DNA of 5,497 nucleotides from Candidatus Roizmanbacteria bacterium (GCA_016186235.1 JACPMD010000028.1:1-5497); one strand, 5' to 3'; counted from the first letter of the stretch, positions 1-5,244 are shown. Notes: generated by a model not told the origin, from the letters alone. Numbers and translations are program-made.

Positions 1-1845
1 GTGCTTTGCCGCAGCTTCCACTTTTGCCTTATCTATTCCGCTAATGGTAACCTTTCCATCATCACTGACTTCTATGTCTGTCTCTGTCTTCGCAATCAGA
101 CTGCGAATATTTTTTCCTCCCGGGCCGATGATTTCGCCTATTTTGTCTTTCGGAGGGGTAAGAACGATCACTTTAGGCGCAAATTCGGAAATCTCTTTAC
201 GAGGGGTACCGATGACAGCTTTCATCTTTTCCAATATATACATTCTTGCTTTTCTTGCTTTCTCAAGCGATTCCTTAATCATTTGGTCGGTAAGTCCATT
301 ATTCTTGACGTCGAGCTGAATCGCAGTAATGCCGGTTTCAGACCCTGTAACTTTAAAGTCCATATCACCAGAAAAATCTTCAATGCCTAAAATGTCAGTT
401 AATAGGAGGTACTCTTTATCATCTTTGTAAATCATCCCAAGCGCTATTCCTGCAACCGGCGCTCCGATTGGAACTCCCGCATCCATCAAAGCCAATGTTG
501 ATCCACAGGTTGATGCCATCGAGGTTGAACCATTAGATGAGAGCACCTCAGAAACTACCCGAATGGTGTAAGGAAAATCCTTTGCGGTAGGGAGAACCGG
601 CTCTATCGCTTTTTCAGCCAATGCGCCATGGCCAATTTCTCTTCGCGAAGGAAAACCAATTCTCCCTGTTTCACCCACCGAGTACGGAGGCATGTAGTAG
701 TGATGAATGTAGCTTTTTGCCTCCTCCCCTTCAGGGCTCTCGATAAGTTGTTCTAAACTAGGGGCTCCTAGTGTAACTATCGATAAGACTTGCGTATCGC
801 CCCTTTGAAAGATAGCCGAACCATGGGTACGCGGTAAAACAGAAACCTCGACGGAGATTTCACGGACATCGTCAGGGCCTCGCCCATCTAATCTCTTTTT
901 CGTTTTAAAAACCTTTTCTCTGATCATTTGCTTACTTAGATAATCGACGGCTTTCGCGATGGTTTTCCGATCGTATGTTTCTTTATGTTTTTCGATTACT
1001 TCGCCCACGACTACCTCAAGCGCTTCCTCATCATCAAATTCTTTTTCAGCCTTTTTAAGGATCATCTCATCAAGGTGTTTCTTATAGTCTTTTTTCAGAA
1101 TGGTAAGAATTTTCTGATCAACAAAGTGTTCCGGAACAGACTCTTTTGGTTTACCTGCTTTTTTCTGCAGTCTTTCTATGAACTCTATAACAACTCCATT
1201 CTGTTTATGAGCAAGCTTAATTCCATCAAGTATCAGCTCTTCTTTAAATTCTTCTGCCTCTGTTTCTATCATCATTACTCTTTCTTTCGTCGAAGAAACA
1301 ATCAAATCTAAGCTTGAGTATTTTTGATCGTCTTCTGTCGGATTCACGACAAACGTTCCGCTCTCGCCGTTATTTTTAACGTACCCGATTCGGGTCGTAG
1401 CGATTGGACCTTCCCATGGAATGGGTGATAAGTGAAGCGCCGCTGAGACACTAATGGCAGAAAGTATTTCAGGCGAATTGGTACCGTCTACCGAGAGAAG
1501 CGTTATGATTATTTGAATATCTCTTCTATAACTATTTGGGAAAAGAGGACGAATAGATCGATCGATGAGTCGCGCTTTAAGTACAGCATCATCAGAAGGT
1601 CTGCCTTCCCTCTTTACCCAGCGGGAACCTTTAATTCTTCCGCCTGCGTAAAGTTTTTCAACGTACTCCACTTGCAAAGGCAGATAATCAATTTCCTCAC
1701 GTTGATACCCTGCGGTAACCGTCACAAGAACGCAGGTATCGCCGAGCCTTCCTAATACTGATGTGGTAGCAGCTTGGGCAAGTTTTCCTACTTGAAGGGT
1801 CAGTTTTTGACCATTGATTTCAATGGAGTCTTCGATAATATTCAT
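1..1845 (-). CDS. pnp: Polyribonucleotide nucleotidyltransferase (PNPase), 3' end cut by window edge
   Basis: Phosphorolytic 3'-to-5' exoribonuclease that degrades mRNA with phosphate to give nucleoside diphosphates; a ring-shaped cytoplasmic homotrimer in the known family. The minus-strand frame is open for 615 codons with no stop. The first RNase PH-like domain (about residues 10-145) holds KREGRPSD at 78-85. A charged helical linker region follows (about 150-310). The second, catalytic RNase PH domain has HHYYMPPYSVGETGR (381-395), RREIGHG (401-407; R401, R402 and H406 match E. coli R398, R399 and H403), the phosphate-loop NGSTS (438-442) and DILGIEDFSGDMDF, whose D490 and D496 match the E. 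coli metal-binding D486 and D492. The KH domain starts near 565 with its GPGG loop at 574-577. The rest of KH and the S1 domain lie outside the window. The ATG is 4 nt after the rpsO stop, and a GAAGAAG inside the end of rpsO may act as a weak ribosome binding site. All key residues are present, so it should be active. Confidence 0.98.
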   Translation of the reverse strand, partial: MNIIEDSIEINGQKLTLQVGKLAQAATTSVLGRLGDTCVLVTVTAGYQREEIDYLPLQVEYVEKLYAGGRIKGSRWVKREGRPSDDAVLKARLIDRSIRPLFPNSYRRDIQIIITLLSVDGTNSPEILSAISVSAALHLSPIPWEGPIATTRIGYVKNNGESGTFVVNPTEDDQKYSSLDLIVSSTKERVMMIETEAEEFKEELILDGIKLAHKQNGVVIEFIERLQKKAGKPKESVPEHFVDQKILTILKKDYKKHLDEMILKKAEKEFDDEEALEVVVGEVIEKHKETYDRKTIAKAVDYLSKQMIREKVFKTKKRLDGRGPDDVREISVEVSVLPRTHGSAIFQRGDTQVLSIVTLGAPSLEQLIESPEGEEAKSYIHHYYMPPYSVGETGRIGFPSRREIGHGALAEKAIEPVLPTAKDFPYTIRVVSEVLSSNGSTSMASTCGSTLALMDAGVPIGAPVAGIALGMIYKDDKEYLLLTDILGIEDFSGDMDFKVTGSETGITAIQLDVKNNGLTDQMIKESLEKARKARMYILEKMKAVIGTPRKEISEFAPKVIVLTPPKDKIGEIIGPGGKNIRSLIAKTETDIEVSDDGKVTISGIDKAKVEAAAKH

Positions 1846-1849
1846 TTGA

Positions 1850-2119
1850 TTACTTCTTCAGATCCAGTTTTCCTATTAATTTTTTATACCTTTTTTCGTC
1901 TAACTTTTCAAGGTAATTTAATATTCTCCTTCGCTTTGCGATTACTTTTAAGAGCCCTCGCCTCGAATGATTGTCTTTCTTATTTTCGTCAAGATGTTCA
2001 ACGAGACGATCAATTTTGTGCGATAGAAGGGCTACCTGTACCTCTGGAGACCCTGTGTCACCTTTCTTTTGGGAGAATTCCTCGATTATTTTCTGTTTGT
2101 CGTCTGGGAGATGAGCCAT
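1850..2119 (-). CDS. rpsO: 30S ribosomal protein S15
   Basis: Primary 16S rRNA-binding protein of the small-subunit platform. At 89 residues it matches the usual length (88-89). The family signatures are plain: DTGSPEVQVALLS at 21-33, and NKKDNHSRRGLL (46-57) followed by KRRRILNYL (62-70), which align directly with the E. coli protein, including the conserved His-Ser rRNA-contact region. It is the first gene of an rpsO-pnp operon, the same order known from E. coli and many other bacteria; pnp follows after 4 nt, so the two are almost certainly co-transcribed. No Shine-Dalgarno sequence precedes the ATG, and the promoter -10 box ends only 8 nt before it, so the transcript is predicted to be leaderless or nearly so. 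That leaves no 5' leader for the S15 autoregulatory RNA structures known in other bacteria. Confidence 0.98.
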   Translation of the reverse strand: MAHLPDDKQKIIEEFSQKKGDTGSPEVQVALLSHKIDRLVEHLDENKKDNHSRRGLLKVIAKRRRILNYLEKLDEKRYKKLIGKLDLKK

Positions 2120-2127
2120 GAGTTAAA

Positions 2128-2156
2128 ATTATATCTGAAGCCATGCTTAGTTTCAA
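2128..2156 (-). promoter_or_regulatory. Promoter of the rpsO-pnp operon
   Basis: On the minus strand, TTGAAA (2156-2151, 5 of 6 matches to the -35 consensus) and a perfect TATAAT (2133-2128) are separated by the ideal 17 nt. Transcription should start 5-9 nt after the -10 box, at the A residues 2124/2123 or at the A of the start codon at 2119. The 5' untranslated region is therefore about 0-5 nt. This is the best sigma-70-type promoter in the window, as suits a ribosomal-protein operon. Confidence 0.85.
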
Positions 2157-2427
2157 GTTAATTTCAATTATTCTTCTCTTTATTACCTCGCTTGCATACA
2201 TTTTTTTAGTCCCGCCAACGAATCTTTTACTCATCCTGATATTCATATTACTAGCGAGCTCTTTATTATTCCTTATTCTGAGATTATCTCTTTCCTATAA
2301 ACTCTCTGCTTTGCTCTCCCTTCTCGTGTTTTCGGCGCTTCTTCTACAAGCTCACGGCCTCCTCGATTTGGTTAATGCCACGTTGTTGATGAACCTTTTT
2401 TTTGCGATTTACTTGCTCTTTCTTTGA
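2143..2427 (+). CDS. Small hydrophobic membrane protein, 3-4 transmembrane helices
   Basis: A 94-residue protein made almost entirely of Leu, Ile, Phe and Ala. Likely membrane segments are at about 5-23, 27-47, 53-69 and possibly 80-94. Between the first two is a VPPTN turn, and few charged residues occur (K5, R47, K53, D75). I do not recognise a named family and assign no function. It is divergent from rpsO, and its start codon lies inside the rpsO promoter region, between that promoter's two boxes. A TATATC at 2130-2135 overlaps the rpsO -10 box on the other strand and could be its own -10 box, but I see no good -35 box. The GAAG two bases before the ATG is too close to be a normal ribosome binding site. 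Low-complexity hydrophobic frames can arise by chance, but this one is long, intact, has charged residues only in the loops, and does not overlap the coding sequence of rpsO. Confidence 0.7.
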   Translation: MLSFKLISIILLFITSLAYIFLVPPTNLLLILIFILLASSLLFLILRLSLSYKLSALLSLLVFSALLLQAHGLLDLVNATLLMNLFFAIYLLFL

Positions 2428-2434
2428 GAAGTTA

Positions 2435-2557
2435 TCAGCGGGATTTTTTATGCATATCTCGTCTTTTAATCGTTTCAGCGAGGATTAATATAGCACTTGC
2501 CACGGCTAATAAGGCGAAAACAGTATATACGCTTGTGAAAGCTTCATTTATGCTCAT
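2435..2557 (-). CDS. 40-residue single-pass membrane protein
   Basis: A short minus-strand frame in an otherwise unassigned region. The product has a short polar N-terminus (MSINEAF), one clear transmembrane helix at about residues 8-27 (Ala/Val/Leu/Ile-rich), and a strongly basic C-terminal tail from residue 31 (KRRDMHKKSR) that would sit in the cytoplasm under the positive-inside rule. No family recognised. Its start overlaps the end of the shifted frame of the upstream small gene by 14 nt, so coupled translation is possible. It also has a GAATATA at -13 to -7, the same position seen before other starts in this window, so it may instead start its own leaderless transcript; no good -35 box is visible. 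Its stop lies 7 nt beyond the stop of the convergent 94-residue gene. The hydrophobic helix plus basic tail makes a chance frame less likely, but the small size limits certainty. Confidence 0.6.
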   Translation of the reverse strand: MSINEAFTSVYTVFALLAVASAILILAETIKRRDMHKKSR

Positions 2558-2719
2558 ATATTTTATATTCTAAAATTTTTAACGATAAAAGAGTAAAAAA
2601 GATTGCTACGCCGAAAACTTTTGACCAAATATAGTTAGTCCAAAGCTTGAAAGATACAATCCTTTTGCTACGTCTGCATAAATCTCTGATAAACGATCAA
2701 GCTGATCGTTCGAAAACAT
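2544..2719 (-). pseudogene. Small two-helix membrane protein, frame broken by an apparent 1-nt deletion
   Basis: From the ATG at 2719 the frame reads 37 codons (start MFSNDQLDRLSEIYADVAKG) and stops at TAG 2608-2606. If one A is added to the run CAAAAG at about codon 33, the reading passes into a second open frame (KVFGVAIFFTLLSLKILEYK...) that stops at TGA 2546-2544. The restored product is 58 residues: an amphipathic acidic N-terminus, helix one at about 19-32, a short GQ turn, helix two at about 35-52, and a charged tail. That is a coherent two-helix membrane protein, resembling small membrane proteins I associate with Patescibacteria, though I cannot name the family. Its own promoter lies just upstream. 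The break may be a real mutation, an assembly error in a homopolymer, or less likely a programmed frameshift, as no good slippery heptamer is present. Confidence 0.55.
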
Positions 2720-2725
2720 GCTAAA

Positions 2726-2754
2726 AGTATAAATAATTGTTGATTTAGATGCAA
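2726..2754 (-). promoter_or_regulatory. Leftward promoter of the small two-helix gene
   Basis: On the minus strand, TTGCAT (2754-2749, 3 of 6 matches) and TATACT (2731-2726, 5 of 6) are separated by 17 nt. The -10 box occupies -12 to -7 from the start codon at 2719, so the predicted transcription start is the A of the ATG. Its -35 box directly abuts a rightward -35-like box at 2755-2760. Confidence 0.5.
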
Positions 2755-2788
2755 TTGAATTACTCTTAGTTCTCTGAGAAAATATACT
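2755..2788 (+). promoter_or_regulatory. Rightward promoter region of the first anchored paralogue
   Basis: TTGAAT at 2755-2760 is -35-like. The -10 region reads AATATACT at 2781-2788, with AATATA exactly at -12 to -7 from the GTG at 2793. The distance between the boxes (20 nt or more) is longer than ideal, so it may be weak or need an activator. The whole segment aligns with the region before the paralogue at 3994 if 2 nt are gapped, suggesting the promoter was duplicated with the gene. Confidence 0.45.
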
Positions 2789-2792
2789 TAGC

Positions 2793-3473
2793 GTGAATCA
2801 AACCACGGCGCCAGCGCCACAAGAAAACCTTACCAAACAGCCATTAAAACCTTTCAACTTCAAAGTTATCTTCCCCTTAATTTTGATCGTCGCTGTATTA
2901 TCTTCTTTGATAACATACTTATTCCTTCAGTCAAAATATGCTCCACAAACCATTACTTCAACTATCCCCCCCACCCATTACGAATCAAGTCAACCCTATC
3001 CGAAAGATGATAATACTGATGAAACGGCAAATTGGAAGACGTATGAAAACATAGAGAATGGGTATTCCATCAAGTATCCCTCAAGTCAATTAGCTCGCTT
3101 AATCTGTCCAGATGAGGAGTTAATTCTACAAAAAAGGGTCCCGGGCAATGAACAAATTGATGAAAAACCTCTTCCAACCTGTGGACGAGATGCAAGATTT
3201 GATATCGAAGTTCAAACCTATTCCATTCTTCCAGAAGAGCTTTCTACTAATAAAGATTATATTATATCTAAGGAAGCAGTAACTATCGCTAATAAAACCG
3301 CAGATAAATATATCGTCGTACCCTCTTCCACCTGCTATGGAATGTGCAGTCCAGAATGGCGAGAGGAAATTCGATTAGTGGCAAATGGCAAAACGTATAC
3401 CTTTCACCTTTGGAATAAAGATCTTTCTGGAACGTTCGACCAAATCCTCTCCACATTCAAATTTTTAGAGTAA
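2793..3473 (+). CDS. Membrane-anchored extracytoplasmic protein, single-domain paralogue
   Basis: A 226-residue protein of unknown function. The order is: a cytoplasmic Pro/Gln/Thr-rich tail (1-21), one membrane anchor (about 24-46), a Pro/Thr/Ser linker (50-75), then one external domain (76-226) that opens with DETANWK (76-82), has NGYSIKYPS (89-97) and closes with FDQILSTFKF (215-224). The 'Y-S-x-K-Y-P' strand followed by beta-rich sequence recalls PsbP/Mog1-like folds, but that is only a guess. It has four cysteines (105, 130, 181, 185), all outside the membrane, so two disulphides are possible. The GTG start is supported because the following NQT lines up with the DQT of the paralogue at 3994, and the AATATA box sits just upstream. 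It is the first of three tandem paralogues and is followed after 11 nt by the DUF4258-like gene, possibly co-transcribed. No Shine-Dalgarno sequence or terminator is visible. Confidence 0.85.
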   Translation: MNQTTAPAPQENLTKQPLKPFNFKVIFPLILIVAVLSSLITYLFLQSKYAPQTITSTIPPTHYESSQPYPKDDNTDETANWKTYENIENGYSIKYPSSQLARLICPDEELILQKRVPGNEQIDEKPLPTCGRDARFDIEVQTYSILPEELSTNKDYIISKEAVTIANKTADKYIVVPSSTCYGMCSPEWREEIRLVANGKTYTFHLWNKDLSGTFDQILSTFKFLE

Positions 3474-3484
3474 ATTAAATATGT

Positions 3485-3739
3485 ATGAAGATCGTTTACA
3501 CAAAACATGCAATCAAAAAATTTAAAGATTTAAAAGCTCTTAAAGTAATAGTTAGAAAATCACATATAAAACAAGCTATTGAAAAGCCAAAATCTGTAGA
3601 TGATGTTACTGATTTTCCGAAGAAAATAGCTTCAATTGACTTTGGTCCCTCGTTAATTCTACGTGTTGTTTACCGAGAAGAAAATGGTAAAATTATTATT
3701 ATTACATTTTACCCAGGAAAGAAAGGAAGATATGTATGA
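3485..3739 (+). CDS. DUF4258-like small basic protein, possible toxin of a toxin-antitoxin-like pair
   Basis: An 84-residue basic protein. It opens with MKIVYTKHAIKKF (1-13), the short strand and 'HA' motif typical of DUF4258 proteins. It continues with a helix and an 'AIEKP' (31-35) segment, then the C-terminal strands LRVVYREENGKIIIITFYP (59-77) and a GKKGRY ending. The H8 and the basic C-terminus are the residues one would test for RNA contact if it resembles the RelE/BrnT-type fold, which is inference. Its stop overlaps the start of the DUF2283-like gene in an ATGA, so translation is coupled. This gene order of a DUF4258-type gene followed by a DUF2283-type gene is one I recall as recurrent in bacteria and archaea, and it suggests a toxin-antitoxin or similar two-part module. 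Activity is not shown. No Shine-Dalgarno sequence precedes the ATG. The ATG four bases upstream is in another frame and is not the start. Confidence 0.8.
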   Translation: MKIVYTKHAIKKFKDLKALKVIVRKSHIKQAIEKPKSVDDVTDFPKKIASIDFGPSLILRVVYREENGKIIIITFYPGKKGRYV

Positions 3740-3948
3740 AACTAAGATATGATAAAGAAGACGATGTCTTGATGGTATGGTTTTCGAAAGAGCCAATAGA
3801 TTATGCAGAACAGGCAACAGATGTTATCATGCATTTTTCAAAGAAAAATAAGCCAGTATTAATGGAAATTTTGGATGCATCAAAATTTCTTAAGGAAACA
3901 TCTCGTATATTGCCTGCTCAAATAAGACAACAAGTTAATTTAAGCTGA
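3736..3948 (+). CDS. DUF2283-like small protein, possible partner or antitoxin of the DUF4258-like gene
   Basis: A 70-residue protein with the DUF2283 pattern: MKLRYDKEDDVLMVWFS at 1-17 (family form roughly 'MK-x-YD-x-E-x-D-x-L'), an acidic middle part with two short strands, and the PVLMEILDASKFL segment (40-52) matching the 'GIEILDAS' core. A C-terminal helix follows (about 55-68). It overlaps the upstream gene by 4 nt (ATGA), which fits fixed stoichiometry of a two-protein module. Family identity is fairly sure; the antitoxin role is inferred only from pairing and size, and no DNA-binding domain is visible. The promoter of the next paralogue starts 10 nt after its stop, so the pair sits tightly wedged between two members of the anchored-protein family. 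Confidence 0.82.
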   Translation: MKLRYDKEDDVLMVWFSKEPIDYAEQATDVIMHFSKKNKPVLMEILDASKFLKETSRILPAQIRQQVNLS

Positions 3949-3957
3949 TCTAATTAT

Positions 3958-3987
3958 TTGACTTCCTTCTTTACTTTTGAGAATATA
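3958..3987 (+). promoter_or_regulatory. Promoter of the two-domain paralogue, leaderless geometry
   Basis: TTGACT at 3958-3963 (5 of 6 matches to the -35 consensus) lies at -36 to -31 from the ATG at 3994, and AATATA (3982-3987) at -12 to -7, an 18-nt spacing. The same boxes in the same positions occur before the gene at 5245. The transcription start is predicted at the A of the ATG. A longer reading that starts at TTG 3958 would use the -35 box as its start codon and is not supported. Confidence 0.6.
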
Positions 3988-3993
3988 TCTGTA

Positions 3994-5037
3994 ATGGATC
4001 AAACAAATACACAAACTCCAGAGACTCCAACGAATACCCATGCTCACCAACCAACAAATCATTTAAAATTGATTCTACTTCTTATCCTTGTAGCCGTTTT
4101 ATCTTCGCTTGGGACGTATTATGTTCTCCAATCAAAATCTCAACCTCAAATTTCCACTGTACCCACTTTAGTTCCTACGCAAACTCTCCCATCTCCAATT
4201 GCAACAGCTGATGAAACAGCAAATTGGAAGGTATTTAATGATGACAAATATCAGTTTTCTTTTAAATATCCATCAGAGGCAGTAATTATAGGGAATTTTG
4301 ATAATTATTCTAATAATAAGTTAATAGGTAAAGTGGTTAGTATGAAGGGAGCTAATTTAGATTTAACCATGAGTTTGGATCTTAATTTTACAGATGAAAG
4401 TATTCTAAAAACCAACGAAAAAGTCGCACTGGGGAATAGTTTATGGTATATCTTTTTTGATGATCCGAAAGGTAATTGCCCGCCTGGTTTAGGCCCCTGC
4501 GTAAGAATACTTCAATATCAAACCAAAAAGAATAATAAATTGGTAACCTTCACGTTTAGAGAGGTGACAAAGGACGATAAAATTGCTCAAAACATCATCT
4601 CTTCTTTCAAGTTTTCAGATCAAACGGGTGAAACGGCAAATTGGAAGGTATTTAATCATAACGATTATAGTTTTAAATATCCTGTCGACTGGATAGTCAA
4701 CAAACTCGATTACTTAAATAGTACTCGCCTAACAAATAGTAACAAAACTTTAACAATTACAGTTTCCGAAGGACAATATCCTTATGGTTTTAGTAGTAGT
4801 TCAACAAACTTGAAAATACAATATATAACTGTAAAAGTTGGGGGTAAGAGCTATCAAGTTAAAGAAATAACTGATGATACTGGTGCATTTGTTGATTTTA
4901 AAATTGATACAGTAAAAAAACACCATATTCTCTATGGAACTGGTTATCCTGCATCTGAAAAATCTTCACTTTCTGACTATAATAACACTAAAGAAATAAT
5001 CTTCAAAATTCTTTCCACATTTAAGTTTTTACAATAA
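3994..5037 (+). CDS. Membrane-anchored extracytoplasmic protein with two repeated domains
   Basis: A 347-residue paralogue of the gene at 2793, function unknown. It has a Thr/Pro/Gln-rich cytoplasmic tail (1-22), an anchor at about 24-46 (LLLILVAVLSSLGTYYVLQSK, nearly the same as the other two genes), a Pro/Thr/Ser linker (50-72), domain one (73-208, DETANWKVFN ... IISSFKF) and domain two (213-345, ETANWKVFN ... ILSTFKF). Each domain has the F-K-Y-P strand (89-93 and 227-230). Domain one has a cysteine pair (162, 169) placed like C181/C185 of the first paralogue; domain two has none, so the copies have diverged. ATG 3994 is chosen because MDQT matches the paralogue's start and the promoter boxes lie at -36 and -12 from it; a TTG 36 nt upstream would add an unlikely 12 residues. 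No Shine-Dalgarno sequence. Base composition is clearly more AT-rich than pnp. An external binding or envelope role is possible but not shown. Confidence 0.87.
   Translation: MDQTNTQTPETPTNTHAHQPTNHLKLILLLILVAVLSSLGTYYVLQSKSQPQISTVPTLVPTQTLPSPIATADETANWKVFNDDKYQFSFKYPSEAVIIGNFDNYSNNKLIGKVVSMKGANLDLTMSLDLNFTDESILKTNEKVALGNSLWYIFFDDPKGNCPPGLGPCVRILQYQTKKNNKLVTFTFREVTKDDKIAQNIISSFKFSDQTGETANWKVFNHNDYSFKYPVDWIVNKLDYLNSTRLTNSNKTLTITVSEGQYPYGFSSSSTNLKIQYITVKVGGKSYQVKEITDDTGAFVDFKIDTVKKHHILYGTGYPASEKSSLSDYNNTKEIIFKILSTFKFLQ
4210..5034 (+). repeat. Internal domain duplication inside the two-domain paralogue
   Basis: The two external domains (about 4210-4617 and 4627-5028) begin with a shared block: the 21 bases at 4219-4239 are identical to those at 4636-4656, encoding ANWKVFN. 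Similarity then drops to scattered positions at DNA level but persists in protein (FKYP near the start, SSFKF or STFKF at the end). The start of the single-domain gene (3018-3038) carries a close variant of the block. Confidence 0.75.
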
Positions 5038-5038
5038 A

Positions 5039-5073
5039 GAGATTTCTCAGTCGCTTCGCTCCTCCGAAATGAC
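5039..5073. repeat. Interspersed REP-like repeat
   Basis: Immediately after the stop of the preceding gene lies a 35-nt block whose minus strand begins GTCATTTCG, has GGAGCGAAGCGAC in the middle and ends GAGAAATCTC. This is the form of a short interspersed repeat (GTCATT..., GCGAAGCGA..., GA(G)AATCTC) that I know from many bacterial genomes between genes. ATTTC (5042-5046) and GAAAT (5066-5070) can pair, with a small inner hairpin around CGCTTCG. It has no T tract, so it is a poor intrinsic terminator. Only one copy is in the window. Confidence 0.65.
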
Positions 5074-5126
5074 AATGTAATAGTCAAGTTTGGTACAATA
5101 TTCTGCACTTACTTTTTAGCCTCTTC

Positions 5127-5189
5127 ATATCGATCTTAAATCCTGTTAAAAAAATGGTACTGCCATCTTTGATCGGTCGATATCAGGAT
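5127..5189. other. Possible RNA pseudoknot in the gap before the third paralogue
   Basis: The 135 nt between the repeat and the next promoter holds no gene. ATATCGATC (5127-5135) can pair with GGTCGATAT (5175-5183), 9 pairs with one G-U, and ATCCTG (5140-5145) with CAGGAT (5184-5189), 6 pairs, in the interleaved order of an H-type pseudoknot. A small ATGG/CCAT hairpin (5154-5157, 5163-5166) lies in the long loop. This may be chance in AT-rich DNA. Confidence 0.25.
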
Positions 5190-5208
5190 AGTACTGTAAA
5201 AATAATCA

Positions 5209-5238
5209 TTGACAATTGGATCGATTTGTAAGAATATA
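5209..5238 (+). promoter_or_regulatory. Promoter of the third paralogue, leaderless geometry
   Basis: A perfect -35 box TTGACA (5209-5214) lies at -36 to -31 from the ATG at 5245, and GAATATA at 5232-5238 puts AATATA at -12 to -7. The spacing (18 nt) and the distance to the start codon are identical to those before the gene at 3994. Transcription is predicted to begin at the A of the ATG. Confidence 0.65.
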
Positions 5239-5244
5239 GAAATA

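Noticed and set aside
1..2121. Several plus-strand open frames of 80-129 codons (1-390, 44-319, 985-1311, 1513-1755, 1774-2121).
   Set aside because: They lie antisense to pnp and rpsO, whose frames are fully supported by conserved motifs; their translations show no family features.
2058..2246. A 62-codon minus-strand frame overlapping the rpsO start and promoter.
   Set aside because: It would run through the rpsO promoter and start codon in another frame and has no recognisable features.
2420..2460. A shared terminator between the convergent 94-residue and 40-residue genes, suggested by T runs.
   Set aside because: I could find no stem-forming sequence before the T runs on either strand.
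2606..2625. Programmed -1 frameshifting to make the 58-residue protein.
   Set aside because: The site reads CAA AAG TTT in frame and offers no standard X-XXY-YYZ slippery heptamer; a lost base is the simpler explanation.
3958..3993. A 12-residue N-terminal extension of the two-domain paralogue beginning at TTG 3958.
   Set aside because: The TTG is part of a TTGACT -35 box, the extension has no counterpart in the other paralogues, and the ATG at 3994 matches their start and has promoter boxes at -36 and -12.
3949..3993. A terminator after the DUF4258/DUF2283-like pair.
   Set aside because: No hairpin or T tract is present; the segment is accounted for by the next gene's promoter.
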